A DNA stretch of 64,000 nt, taken from assembly GCA_003993805.1 (NCBI GenBank), contig RSEF01000003.1, positions 108,530,349 to 108,594,348 on the forward strand, read 5' to 3'. Position numbers and translations under genes: made by a program. Positions 24,601 to 34,821 of this stretch are shown one piece after another (position 1 is the first letter of the stretch; each line of letters begins with the position of its first letter). This DNA comes from Himantopus leucocephalus. Its lineage: Eukaryota > Chordata > Aves > Charadriiformes > Recurvirostridae. The notes under the pieces were generated by a model that was not told the origin of the DNA, searched no databases, and saw nothing but the letters and a program-made list of their open reading frames with translations.

Positions 24601-27600
24601 GGCGGACAATAAGTCGCAACAGAATAAACAACATGCATGTAAGTAAATAAAATCTGATCTGCTGTTCACACTGAGGTATTTATCACTATGCATTTATACC
24701 ATTAGTGGTAATGTTTTTTCTTTTGATTCGCTAGCTGTCATGTTCTCTCCTTCACACCAGGAGTTAATCGGCAGTCCGGATGAAGTGATTAGAGTGGAAC
24801 TACTCATGCAACAATCTGCTTGCTGACATGAGCATGTACTGTATCTTTATCTTGCTGCTGGCAAGATTTTAAAGCGTTGTATTGACTATTTTTTTCTCAT
24901 GTTTTCATCAGCTAGACATTGAGAATGAAGTAAACAATGAAATGGCCAATAGGATGTCCCTGTTTTATGCAGAAGCCACACCAATGCTGAAAACACTCAG
25001 TAATGCAACTACACATTTTGTATCAGAAGTAGGTAATGGGGGAGGAAACGTCTAACACAGACATTCTTGATTTTAATTTCACAAGATGGTTGACTGAACA
25101 TTGTCTGTTTTTAACCCTTCTAGAACAAAACGTTACCGATTGAAAATACAACAGACTGTCTAAGTACTATGGCTAGTGTGTGTAAAGTCATGTTGGAAAC
25201 ACCGTAAGTTTTACCTTAAATCTTGTTTTTCTTGTATAAGAGAATTTGTATTGTATTTTAAGTAGTCACCTGAGATAAACACATTTTTTTCCAAATGAAT
25301 TCCTGTGTGTTTGACTTAAGTTGTTACCACTTTTGTATACAAAGCATGACCTGGTATTAGAAAGCCTTGCTTCCTATTTTATCGACCTTATGATATTCTT
25401 CATGAATCAGCATTGAGTTTTGTTAGGGAGAGCTTACATGGACAACCTCTATTTCAACAAAAGGTTAAAATAAAAGTGCAATCAAGTGCACTCATAGGCT
25501 TCAGTGTCTGTGTCTTGTCTAACCAGGGCCATCGGCCAGCTGCTTGATTGCCCATGCTGCTGTTACTAGCCCACTTAGGGGCAAGATTTTGGCTTTTCCA
25601 AGTAGCGTTTTCACAAATGATACACAGGGGTTTTTTTGAGGATTATTTAGGTGGATCTTTTTGGATGTAGCCATCTTACTCTGGATGTGAGAAACTTCAG
25701 CTGTGTGGAAGTGGTACAAGTTGTTTTCATAGCTGCTCGCACAGGTATAGCCAGTGAGGTTACTGTTGTTTAGCTATGCATTTAGTCAGGTATTTTTTAG
25801 GTTAGGTGTCTCTTTGAGTGGAAAACACATGCAAGATAGCCAAGGTAGTTTTTGTGTCTTTGAATTGTTTGTTCATGGTGCTATGGAAAGGGTAGAATTC
25901 CTGCGGTTATTATGTTTGTTTATGAAAATTCTGGAAAAGTCTATGTAGGTCGTGGGACTCATCTCACAATCCAGGGACATCTTAGAAATAGTCGCTGAAA
26001 ACTAACCTTATGTGTCAGCTCATTTTTTGGCAAAAGTAGAGAAACAGAAAGTTGTTTGTCATCTACCAGCAGATTATCTGATATTTAGTTCTAATTGTGG
26101 GATAATCAAGCATTTTCACATCAAAATGTCTGTAGCCTTTAAATCTGTTCATGTTATGATGCCATGTTATTTAAACAGAAGAATAAAAGTTGAAGTTCCT
26201 GTAACCAAGAGGTAGTATGGTACAGGTTTGAATATTTTTAGTTACATGTTTAAGTGAAAAAATCAAGTTTTATATTGAAAACCAGTGAATTATAGTACTC
26301 AAAATTTGTTAGAAAAAATGTGATAATTTCTGTTTTTCAGGATTTCTCTTTTTCCCTACTGTAGTTCATTTTCATTTCCTGATGATGGTTTCAGGGATTA
26401 GAGCTGATAGGGACTGTCTTAACTGTGCCATCCATATTATTATTTAGCAACTGAGAAGTCAAAGAAAAACTCTTTGGAATGAGTTCAGTCCAGTCCTATC
26501 TAGTTGGGCCTCCGTATTTCAGACGCTTAGTGAACCTGAGTTGTTGAAGTTGCCTGTGTGCTCAGGGGGGAGAGGGAGAGAGCAATGACTTTGACCCACC
26601 TAGGTGAAGCCCTGCATTTACTAGCTGCTGGAATTAGTTCCCACCTAAATGCTAACTGTTTCAAAGTAGGAATTTAAGCAAAAAGAGTAACTTTCCTTTG
26701 AGGTCCCAATATTCTGACGTTCCAATTTCTAAGTACAATCAGCCTCCATCATATTTCATGAACTGTGGCAGCCTGTGAAGCTGTCATCTTAGACATTTTG
26801 CTGAAGTGAGGATCTGAACTGTGAAGGGGTGTTAGAAAGGGTTTACGGATCTCTATTTGCTTTCTAAGCTTCCTGCTAAATTGACAAGCACTTCCGCAGT
26901 TCAAGGATCTTTAAAATCTTACTAAGATTCATCTTCAACCTTAAAATACAATGTTCAGATTTCGTGCGCTCGTAGTCTAGCTTGCAAAATTGTCCGGTAA
27001 AAAGTCAAGACTCTTTGTTTCTTTTGTTCTGTTTTCCAGAGAGTACAGGAGTCGATTCACCAGTGAAGAGACCCTTATGTTCTGCATGCGAGTAATGGTG
27101 GGAGTTATTATTCTGTACGATCATGTTCATCCTGTGGGAGCTTTCTCAAAGACATCAAAGATTGATGTAAGACTGACTTTTCTTTAATGCTCTGTAGGTT
27201 TGAGAATACTAGTCTGCAGATATTTTCAGCCCAAGCTTATGACTTTGTATAACTCATTTTAATTACTTTTGAATGGCAAAATTTAGAATTTATCTTCACC
27301 TGCATACTTTAATATATCAGCTTGTTTGAAATTAAAATCACGATCAGTCTTTTTTCTTTGTATTTTCTTCCAGCCGCAGATACTCATCTTTGTTAGCTCT
27401 GCTTTCCTGCCAACTTTATGGTTACACTAAAATAATTTTGTCTTACACGTACCCTGGAATAAGTTCTGTGGTCATAATTTTTTATTAATCATGTAATTTA
27501 TTTATGCTGAAATGCTTCTCTTTGGTAGTAGGTCTGCTGTAAATAAGCAGATATTCCACATTGTCTCTGCTTTGTCTGAGGGCTAAAGTAGCAGAACTGA

Positions 27601-30472
27601 AATGTTATTGTTGTAATGTTCATAATGAGCCTTCAGTTTTAGCTTTGGCATCACCAGTCACAGGGAAATCAACATTATTTTTACATCTGAGATACTACAA
27701 ACAAAAAAGTACTATTGTTTGGGCTACACATTTTTACAAACCTAAATCTCACGCACTGCATCTTTCAGCAGAAATGAACTGTAACTCATGGAAAAAAGAT
27801 GCTAAGTCTTTCCCTTTACAAGAGAACCTACTTCAAAAAAGGCAAAAATAAAAAATAGTATTGTGCTCCATGACAGTAAGTCTTCATTAGCATTTTTCAT
27901 CTTCAGATATCAGTATTTTACCATGGCTCCTCTTTGACTCTGTTTTACAGAGCAAAAGATATGTCACAAAGAGGTGAATTGATTTGCTCAAGGTCATACA
28001 GCAGATAGAGCCTGGGAATTGAATGCAGACTTCCTGACTTCTAATTCAGTCTCTTGCCTACAGAGACTACACAAGTAAAATTTTGATAGGACCAACTATA
28101 CAGCGCTTGTACATTGTTTCTTACATTTATCATAACGCCCTGTAATCTTACAGGGTAGTTAGCTGGATGTAAATGGGAGACAGGAGATGTATGACTCAGT
28201 TTTTAAAAATGGGTACGTGGTCCCAAATTTTAATTTGCTTAATTAGTTTAGTGATTCTTCTCTAATAAAAAAATCTTACAATATTTCAGATGATTTTGTT
28301 TTACTGTGAAATACAATTATTTTCTCCAAGCTAGTCCTTCTTGGGAGCCATTTCAAAAGAATTTCAAGGACAGTGGAACAAATTACCCTTTCCTTATTCT
28401 TTCAAGACTGAAGACTTTATTTCAAGCTGTTAATTATAATCTCCTAGCTTAGACATCCTAACAGCTTCTCTTCTTTGTTTTAGGGATTCTGATTCTAACA
28501 AAAAAGGAAAAGAATGGTTTGAATTTTTATCTCCTTTGAGTTTGTCTGATCTGATGAGGCGTGTAAACCTGTACTGAGTGATATGAATATAGTCTTGAGA
28601 TTCTGTCATTCAGGAGAAGTAACTCTGTTGCTTAAAAATATGTGCTGCTACCCTGAGAATTTCATCTGATCAACTATTTGCGTAGCTAGTTTTATCTTCC
28701 AAGTAGAAGTGAGCCAGCTGAGCAGTGATCAGTGATTATTAGGCTGGTCATTGCACAGGAGGCTGAGTCACATTTTCCAAATAATTTTTAGTGGCAAATA
28801 CATGGACCCTGACTTCAGTTAGGTATTTAATCATCCACTTTCATTAGCACTCAGTAGGAAAAAAAACCCTGCGTGTCTTTGGTGAACTTTTTCCTTGTTT
28901 TCAGCTAGTGCAATTCATATATTATTGTTCAATAGTGGCATGCTTCTGTTCCCAGATGAAGGGATGCATAAAAGTTTTAAAGGAACAACCACCTGACGCT
29001 GTGGAAGGACTTCTGAATGCTCTCAGGTATGTGTGGAATAATTGTTTGATTCAGCCTTAACAAATTGATCCCTTTTTTTCTCACAGTCTCTTTATATTTA
29101 GGACTTTTCACCTTAGAAGCTAGATTTATTAAGAAAATTTTCCTTTCGGGTTTGCCTTCATCACCTGGGGTTTTCTTAAGTAATACTCATTTCTTTCAAT
29201 TCCATTTCATTTTCATAAGCAATGACTATTAATATTGGAAGCCGTAATGTCCTTCTTCAGGCATACTTAAGGTTCATTTTATGACCTAAAACTTGGCCAG
29301 CTAAAAGGTAAACAATACATCAAAGGTAAACAATATATCTAAGCTTTGTTATATAAAATACTGCAGCAACTAGAACATTTTAGAAGCGAAGAGTAGAATT
29401 CCTGTTTCTCAGACCCTTGATACTTCCCTTCTCTCTTTCCCTGTGATTTAATAAAACTTTAGTATTTTTTTTATTTTTGCTAAATGGTACAACTTCAAGA
29501 AAAAAGCAACCTAAGTCACAATCCTGTAGCTAAGTGTTTAAGGTGCTGTCTTGGGAAGCAGGGCAAAAGGGTCTGACCCTTCTCTGAAGCTGAGAAGGGA
29601 GTCTTTGTGCCAAATTTTTCAGAGCTGAATTGAATTCTCTAGCTGTTGAATGCTTGGATAGAGCGAGAACTGCAGCCATAACCACCTCTATATTTGCTTA
29701 TCATGTCTTTTGAATTAAAATTTATGTGGAGTTAAATCCTACAGGTATCAGATGTATTTGAGATTGATCCCTCTACGAACATCAGTAGTGGAGAATGTTT
29801 GGGCTTAAATGGAAAAAAACGCACTAAAGCTCTTCAGTCCTCCCAGGATATTCCCAGAAGTGTAACTCGGCACCACACAAACTCTGCTGGTTACAAAATC
29901 CAAAAAAATAGAAAACCCTCTATGTGATGGTACATTGTAAGATGTAAATGTCCTGTACGTTTAAGCAAACTGCTTAAAATTAAGCTTATAGATTATGCCA
30001 AAATTCCATCTAGATTCCTAAGTTCTTTTAGTTTTTAACCTATTTCTTATGTCTTTGCATATTTTTTACTTCTTTTGACACTTTTTACTGGAAAAAAAGA
30101 GGTAATTTTGACCCAAAATTATGACAATGTCATAGACAGACGGCAAACAGTATTTAGCCGGGATTTAGCCACAATTCTCCACCTATTAACAGGGAATAAT
30201 TTATTGCAAGAGGTATTTAGATGATAAAGAGCTCCAGACTTTTACCAGTTAAATTCCTGTGATCAGTGACTAGAGGAACATGTAAGTTCGTCCTTTGTGT
30301 AATTGATCTGCACTGATTTCAAAAACAGGCACTGAAGTTTTCAGATTTTTCTATTTTTTCTATTCCCTGTTCATTTTGTAAAATGCTGTTTTAACTTGTA
30401 ATTTCTAGGTTCACTACAAAACACCTGAATGACGAATCTACTTCAAAACAAATTCGAGCTATGCTGCAGTAG
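15536..30472 (+). CDS. CYRIA: CYRIA (FAM49A), CYFIP-related Rac1 interactor A; coding span over ten segments
   Basis: The product belongs to the CYRI family (DUF1394). These proteins bind GTP-loaded Rac1 at the plasma membrane and macropinocytic cups and oppose activation of the WAVE/Scar-Arp2/3 actin machinery. Coding segments are 15536-15605 (or 15801-15873), 22098-22219, 23157-23262, 24340-24476, 24561-24638, 24912-25028, 25124-25203, 27040-27166, 28956-29026 and 30409-30472. All introns are GT-AG and all phases join cleanly (1,0,1,0,0,0,2,0,2). The sum is 323 residues with the upstream start exon and 324 with the downstream one, matching the known CYRI-A and CYRI-B lengths. Landmarks are Gly2 for N-myristoylation, the YYRR basic patch in segment 5 (the Rac1-binding arginines described in CYRI-B) and the C-terminus RAMLQ. 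The body follows CYRI-A rather than CYRI-B at diagnostic places ([25 protein letters not shown]). No frameshift or internal stop is seen, so the gene looks intact. The match to human CYRI-A is from memory. Confidence 0.97.
15794..15873 (+). CDS. CYRIA: CYRIA alternative start exon 1b (CYRI-B-like N-terminus)
   Basis: This second exon lies 188 bases after exon 1a and has the same length (80 bases) and the same ending phase. A long, strong pyrimidine tract leads to the CAG acceptor at 15791-15793. ATG is at 15801, with C at -3 and G at +4. It encodes 24 codons: MGNLLKVLT, then CTELDQGPN, then FFLDFE, and ends AAA|GTGAGC. The middle segment resembles the start of the paralogue CYRI-B (CTDLEQGPN, from memory) rather than CYRI-A. 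Six of the eight degenerate codons in the shared MGNLLKVLT block differ only at silent sites from exon 1a, so the duplication is old and the protein sequence has been kept. Use of this exon would give a 324-residue protein. Transcript support cannot be seen here. Confidence 0.85.
15874..18378 (+). other. CYRIA: CYRIA first large intron, proximal part
   Basis: Unique intronic DNA. A GC-richer patch lies at about 17,210-17,340. The 114-codon open frame there starts in low-complexity context and has no recognisable product. Confidence 0.7.
18379..19497. mobile_element. Solo LTR of an avian endogenous retrovirus, in CYRIA intron
   Basis: A 1.1-kb element with TG...CA ends (TGTGGTGGGTTGACCCTGG to GCAAGCCCAATACA), a family I recall as abundant in many bird genomes. 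No viral genes accompany it, so it is a solo LTR. It contains eight degenerate CTCCAGYGTGG units spaced 40-51 bases apart (18766-19110). All open frames inside, on both strands, follow this repeat and are not genes. No clean target-site duplication is visible (ggtac before, gatag after). TG...CA ends do not settle orientation. Confidence 0.88.
19498..20930 (+). other. CYRIA: CYRIA intron, no feature found
   Basis: AT-rich unique sequence with poly(T) patches. No exon recognised. Confidence 0.65.
20931..20972 (+). repeat. CR1 fragment cut by assembly gap
   Basis: The words CAACCCCATGCAGTGCTACA and GGCTTGGGG resemble the coding part of CR1 elements. The fragment runs straight into the gap. Confidence 0.6.
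20973..21072. other. Assembly gap, 100 Ns
   Basis: Exactly 100 unresolved bases, the customary placeholder for a gap of unknown size. CR1 sequence lies on one side and an LTR on the other, so the missing DNA is probably repeat. Confidence 0.95.
21073..21240 (-). mobile_element. Partial ERV LTR beside the gap
   Basis: This sequence aligns by eye along its full length with the right-hand part of the solo LTR at 34225-34819, sharing AGCAGAAAAGGCCTTGAC, CTACTGTGAAGAAAATTAAC and CCCAGCCAAAA.CAGCA. The remaining 400-odd bases of the LTR are missing, presumably in the gap. Orientation is inferred from memory of the family. Confidence 0.85.
21241..22097 (+). other. CYRIA: CYRIA intron, distal part to exon 2
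   Basis: Unique intronic DNA; no repeat or second exon recognised. The 134-codon minus-strand frame (21599-22003) has no coding character. Confidence 0.65.
22098..22219 (+). CDS. CYRIA: CYRIA coding exon 2
   Basis: The acceptor is ...TTCTTAG at 22091-22097. The first two bases complete an Asn codon with the last base of either start exon, followed by 40 codons starting AQPTDGERE and ending GAGQEIRD; the donor is GAT|GTATGT. It encodes early helices of the DUF1394 fold. An ATG at the exon edge is out of frame with the protein, so a transcript lacking both start exons would not restart here in frame. Confidence 0.96.
22220..23156 (+). other. CYRIA: CYRIA intron 2
   Basis: A 937-base unique AT-rich intron; nothing recognised inside. 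Confidence 0.9.
23157..23262 (+). CDS. CYRIA: CYRIA coding exon 3
   Basis: The acceptor is TTTCAG and the donor G|GTGAGC. It holds 35 codons, AIQNPNDIQ... to ...YEFSLRL, plus one base. The AIQNPND wording is the CYRI-A form; CYRI-B reads AIQHPAD as I recall it. The exon encodes a charged helix ([11 protein letters not shown]). Confidence 0.96.
23263..24339 (+). other. CYRIA: CYRIA intron 3
   Basis: A 1,077-base unique intron; nothing recognised inside. Confidence 0.9.
24340..24476 (+). CDS. CYRIA: CYRIA coding exon 4
   Basis: The acceptor is TTATTCAG; two bases complete a Glu codon and 45 codons follow, [17 protein letters not shown]... to ...LRFDELK, ending AAG|GTTAAT. It contains the block [19 protein letters not shown], very strongly conserved in the CYRI family and related to the Rac1-binding part of CYFIP. 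The next intron is only 84 bases long. Confidence 0.97.
24561..24638 (+). CDS. CYRIA: CYRIA coding exon 5, Rac1-binding arginines
   Basis: The exon has 26 whole codons, [10 protein letters not shown]... to ...RINNMH, between CTCTCAG and CAT|GTAAGT. AGG CGG at 24600-24605 encode the adjacent arginines of YYRR, residues 159/160 when exon 1a is used and 160/161 with exon 1b. The latter numbering coincides with Arg160/Arg161, reported as needed for Rac1 binding in CYRI-B. The basic patch is intact here. Confidence 0.97.
24912..25028 (+). CDS. CYRIA: CYRIA coding exon 6
   Basis: The exon has 39 whole codons, [15 protein letters not shown]... to ...THFVSE, between TTTTCATCAG and GAA|GTAGGT. It encodes the family's highly conserved [12 protein letters not shown] helix. 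The following intron is 95 bases. Confidence 0.96.
25124..25203 (+). CDS. CYRIA: CYRIA coding exon 7
   Basis: The acceptor is CCTTCTAG; 26 codons, [15 protein letters not shown]... to ...VMLET, plus two bases of a Pro codon, ending ACC|GTAAGT. The [14 protein letters not shown] block is characteristic of both CYRI paralogues. Confidence 0.96.
25204..27039 (+). other. CYRIA: CYRIA intron 7
   Basis: A 1.8-kb intron of unique sequence; no repeat or exon recognised. Confidence 0.85.
27040..27166 (+). CDS. CYRIA: CYRIA coding exon 8
   Basis: The acceptor is TTTTCCAG; one base completes Pro, then 42 codons, [14 protein letters not shown]... to ...AFSKTSKID, ending GAT|GTAAGA. The [11 protein letters not shown] wording is the CYRI-A form. 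It includes the hydrophobic helix [18 protein letters not shown], a family hallmark that packs in the fold rather than spanning a membrane. Confidence 0.97.
27167..28955 (+). other. CYRIA: CYRIA intron 8
   Basis: A 1.8-kb intron that contains the ancient SINE relic at 27,940-28,072 and possibly a second piece at about 28,100-28,165. Confidence 0.85.
27940..28072 (+). repeat. Ancient MIR-type SINE relic
   Basis: The core of the MIR family is readable: TTTTACAGAGCAAAAGATATG, then CACAAAGAGGTGAATTGATT, TGCTCAAGGTCATACAGCAG, then GCCTGGGAATTGAATGCAGA and CTCTTGCCTACAGAGACTAC. MIR elements predate the bird-mammal split, so this is a very old intronic insertion. The match is by memory of the consensus. 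Confidence 0.75.
28956..29026 (+). CDS. CYRIA: CYRIA coding exon 9
   Basis: The acceptor is TTCCCAG; 23 codons, [15 protein letters not shown]... to ...LLNAL, plus AG of an Arg codon, ending CAG|GTATGT. Length and phase match the family; the EQPPDAVEG stretch is the part most variable among CYRI proteins. Confidence 0.96.
29027..30408 (+). other. CYRIA: CYRIA intron 9
   Basis: A 1.4-kb unique AT-rich intron; nothing recognised inside. Confidence 0.9.
30409..30472 (+). CDS. CYRIA: CYRIA last coding exon with stop
   Basis: The acceptor is AATTTCTAG; one base completes Arg, then 20 codons [20 protein letters not shown] and a TAG stop at 30470-30472. This is the standard CYRI-A C-terminus. The 3' UTR follows in the same exon. 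Confidence 0.97.
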
Positions 30473-32580
30473 TATCCTGAGACAAGTAGATGTTTGTATT
30501 GATCACAGAAGATGTGTATGTTTACATAATTTAATACAGTTTGATGTTAATACTTGTGTGTATTTTCATAACCATTTTCTCCACATTGCTAAAATATATG
30601 ACTCTATTCATAACCAGACTGACTTTATATAGTACAGCCTAAGTTTTTATGCTAGCCTTTATCTTTTGACTTTTAAAATACTTTTTTACTTAGATACTTC
30701 AGCTACAACAGTTTATCTGTGCATTTTAATCCTTAAACACCTTCTCTATCAGAGAAGTAAGTAGTGAAGACAAAATTGAAATCAAACTGAAATGTCAAAG
30801 ATACCCCAGAAAAGGAACTTTAAAGAAGGAGAAAATTAATATAAAGGAAAGTATAATTCATTGGATATGTTTTAAGAACATATGTGCACAGTTTTTCAGT
30901 TTTAGGATCTCCTCAAACTTGTATGAATAGGAGAATAACTGAATGTTCATCACTCATAAAATACGTTGTCTTTCCTATAACAAGTGGAGATACACCTAAT
31001 TTTAAGTATTATGTGCTGGCTGACATCCAAAAATCTATTGCAAAGAGGTCATTTTACCTTTTATTAAGTATAAACTGTACCTTTCAAGCACTGAGAAAAT
31101 TAGTGTCCTGTTTCAGATTCAATATAAATAAACAGAAAAATTGCTTTAAGACCATTTCTAGATTTTGAGAATTCTGTATAATTCTATGAGATTTAGAAAG
31201 GAAAGGGAAAATGCTAATGCTTTGACTTAACTAGAAAGGGTTTGTCAGTGTAAATATACCGTGATGAACATTATCTCTCAGACAGCTCTACCTGGTAAGT
31301 AATTCTTTTGCTGATACAAACCTGTATTAAGCAGAACACTCTTTCCGTAGCGGCAAACTTCCCTAGTGTCAAATTGGCCTTGTCAGACTAGGGATTAGGT
31401 AAATAAGTTTTAAGAGCTGAGCTGGTCTTAGGTACTCCATCAAGTTCCTTGATAGTACTGTGTATTAGATGATTCAGAGTCAAGACAGAAGTATATATCA
31501 GCTGACTGCTCTTCATTGGTTTTTGAGATGTGATTGATGCTTCAAGGAGTTGAGTTCCTTGCTGAGTTGTTTGTTCTTACTTTCTAGTAATTTTTCCAGT
31601 AAATGGAATAGAAATACTTCGCCGAAAGCAGCAAAGCTCAAGCTCTGTTAAGTGTGTCTTCTGGGTGGTCTGCAGTTGCTGTACATATTCTTGCAGAGGT
31701 CACGTTCTGAAAAAGTGTTCGATTTTGTGTACTTTGCTTGCATGTATGTGTGAAAACACCAGTGCTTGTGCACAGATTCAGATTTGTATTTGCTTATTCC
31801 TGTGTACGTAAATCAGGGTTTGTGTGCTCTCACTGGAATTTTCATGCATATCACTTCTAAAAACATTACCTTAAGACTTTGAAGATGCGTTTGGTCTGCT
31901 GAATCTTGGCTGCGCTGTGACAAATTTGGTCGTTGAACTCAGTCCTTAAACAGTATTAATATCATAAGTTCTTTGGAGTAGGAGTTGCCTTAGCGTTTAT
32001 TTCTGAGCAGAACTACCGCTACGAGGTTTCTCAAGCCTGCTCAGAACCCATATGCGCCAGCGTTACACGTGTCGTGATACTGGACAGCACGACAACTCCA
32101 GCGTTCATGTCACACATCAGCAGTTGTAGCAGCAGATCGCTATGTTGTTGTCAGGAACAGAATTAGAAATCACACTAGTTTTTTTTCTTTTTCTGGAAGC
32201 AGCGATCACGCTGCTTTTTCACAGTAGTAAATCCACTGTTTACAAACTCCATTTTTAATGGGGCGACATTTACAAGTGTATATTGAGGGAAATCCTGCTT
32301 TGTTCATAGTCACTTCCAGTTAGGTGGATGACATGTCATTCTGTTGAGCTTTGATAACTGAATAATACATGCTTACCTGCGATTATTTGTCAAACAATGA
32401 AGTCTTATCTTTAAGTAGCCCAGAGGAAAGCTATTTGTCACTTGTACAATAAAAATGCAAACCTTAAAGCATTCTGTGAGTTGTCATGTGCTGTTTGCCG
32501 GTCACTGAATTTCTTTGCCTGCTATGATGTTTTTGTACAGAAGTTTGTTTGAAATAATAAAAAGTTTGGTACAGTAAGCA
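30473..32580 (+). other. CYRIA: CYRIA 3' UTR with poly(A) signals
   Basis: About 2.1 kb of AT-rich sequence without repeats follows the stop codon. AATAAA signals occur at 31127-31132, 32448-32453 and 32556-32561. The last two lie just before GT-rich DNA, so the main cleavage sites are probably near 32,470 and 32,580. A TGTAAATA Pumilio-type element sits at 31249-31256. The end point is inferred from signals only. Confidence 0.7.
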
Positions 32581-33849
32581 TTGGGACTGTCTGTGTTTAG
32601 AGACAACATAAACAGGTTGAGAAGTCTGTCATTTAAGGTTTTGGATCTGAAGTATGGTAGGCTCACCTTTATGTATCTAGTTTATAGTTTATTTTAAAAG
32701 CATTTAAAATATTTCATGTGTTTGACACAGCAGTATAACCTCACGTCACTTAAACAATCCCTGGGTTTTTCTGATGATTCTTTGCACTTGTCTGTCACCT
32801 TGACCAGGGGAAATTGTTGATACTGCTTTACAGAGTGACTTTTGACAGAGTGACTATGACTTTTGTATCTTCACATTAGTCATCCTGGGCTATGGTGGCC
32901 ACCTCAGGTTGCATTTATAATGAATAAAGTCACCAGAGGATGATTCATTTAATCTTAAGGTAAGTGCAAACGAATTGCTCTCTTAGGAAGAACTACATAG
33001 ACTAATGGTCAGAGTTATTGATCTCCATTTTGTCAGTGCTTCTTGTAATTTTGGCTTATTATGTAAGAATACATGTTTGTAGTATGGTAAATATTTAAGC
33101 TTCATAATGACAGCATTTCAGAATGTGGATAAATGAGTTGAGAAGTTTGGGTCAGAACAACCTAGAAAATTTGCTTGTTTTGTGGTGGAAGAAAATACTA
33201 TTTTAGGGTGGTATGAATTTGAAAAACTAGAATTTGTTGCTGCAAACAAATGAATGGGTTTGAAACATAATTTATGACTTCTCAGCTTTCTGCTGCTACT
33301 AAGTTGCTGTCACGAAGGATAGTTACTGAGGTTGTATTTACTGGCATGTGACAGACCACAGCACTCAGATAAATTATCTAATGTTTTCCACGTCTGCTAA
33401 AATTTACAAAGCAACAAAAAGTCTTCTCTGTGCTACTTTATTTGTCATATTTCAGCTAAATTTAAATGGGAAATATGATGAAAGTAGTATGTAAGATGCC
33501 TTGCATTCTTACATTTACTCTGAATTAAACAAAGTAGGGCATAAATTCTTCATATCAAATGATCACTCTTCCCTCTCCCCATTTCCTTCTTGAGAAATTT
33601 AATGGAATTGATATATTCCTACAAAAATATAGTGCCACTAGGTGGATGCAAACATTTGGGAAATACTGCATCTTCTTTTCTCCCACATCTGGTTTGGGCT
33701 ATATAGGGCTTTGTATTTGTGCTTAAATATCTCTGCAACCATTGTGGAAAACCCATTTGAATGTAGGCAAGTATCCTTAGTGTCAGCTTCCGTGTTTGCA
33801 GAACAGGGCTTAAAAGAACAATGAGAAATATAAAAGAACAAGCTGCTGT
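32581..33849. other. Downstream flank of CYRIA
   Basis: Unique AT-rich DNA. No exon or repeat recognised before the CR1 at 33,850. Confidence 0.65.
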
Positions 33850-34224
33850 TACAACAGCACAGTCATCTTCCTGGTCCTTTGCTGGACACTCTCCAGTAAG
33901 TCCATGACTTTCTTGTACCAGGGAGCGCAGACCTGGTACTGGCATTCCAGAGGTGTCTCACCAGTGCTGAGTAGAGGGGAATGATCACCTCCCTCAACCT
34001 GCTCCTGATACTGTCCTCATGCAGCCCAGGACACTGTGGGCCTTTTTTGAGGCAAGGACACATTGCTGACTCACGGTCATCTTGCTGCCCACCAGGAGCG
34101 CCAGGTGGGTTTTTTTGCCAAGCTGCTTTGCAGTCACTTGGTATCCAACCTGTACTTGTGGAAGGGCTTATTCCTCCCCAGGTGCAGGACTTGCCAAGTC
34201 CCATTGTTGAACTTCACGAGATTC
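33850..34224 (-). repeat. CR1 LINE, reverse orientation, part right of its 3' break
   Basis: Reverse-complement CR1 coding words (GCTGGACACTCTCCAGTAAG, CAGCCCAGGACACTGTGGGC, CCCACCAGGAGCGCCAGGTG) continue up to the LTR insertion at 34,225. The usual CR1 3' end is absent beyond 33,850. Confidence 0.92.
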
Positions 34225-34819
34225 TGTTGTGGTTTTAACTCCAGTAGCAGCTCAGCCCCACACAACTGCTCACTCACCCTCCCCCAGTGGGATGAGGAAG
34301 AGAATTGGAAGGGTAAAAGTGAGAAAATGTGTGGGTTGAGAGACAAACAGTTTAATAGGTAAAGCAAATGCTGTGCATGCAAGCAAAGCAAAATAAGGAA
34401 TTCATCCAGTACTTCCCATCAGCCGGTAGACATTTGGCCATTTCCAGGAAAGTAGGGTTCCATCACGCATAACGGTTAGTTGGGAAGACAAATGCCATGA
34501 CTCCAAATGTTTCCTCCCTTCCTTCTTCTTCCCTCCAGCTTTGATTGCTGAGCATGGTGTCATATGGTGTGGAATATTCCTTTGGTCAGTAGGGGTCAGC
34601 TGTCCCACCTGTGTCCCCTCTCAGCTTCTTGTGCACCCCCAGTCTACTCACTGGTGGGGTGTGATGAGAAGCAGAAAAGGCCTTGACGCTGAGTAAGCAT
34701 TGCTGAGCAATAACTAAAACATCAGCGTATTATCAACACTGTCTTGGTCACAAATCCAAAACATAGCATCATGCAAGCTACTGTGAAGAAAATTAACTCT
34801 CTCCCAGCCAAAATCAGCA
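34225..34819 (-). mobile_element. Solo ERV LTR inserted into CR1
   Basis: An approximately 595-base LTR with TG...CA ends, running from TGTTGTGGTTTTAACTCC to CCCAGCCAAAATCAGCA. It interrupts a CR1 copy: GATTC before and GGTTC just after it (34220-34224, 34822-34826) fit a five-base target duplication with one later change, and the CR1 reading resumes at once on the other side. No viral genes are present. Minus orientation is inferred from recollection of where the family's TATA box lies; that box is not preserved here. Confidence 0.88.
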
Positions 34820-34821
34820 TG

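Noticed and set aside
21073..34819. Two same-family LTRs in apparently the same orientation as a single provirus
   Set aside because: The 13.6 kb between them contains intact CYRIA exons and no viral genes, so they are independent insertions.
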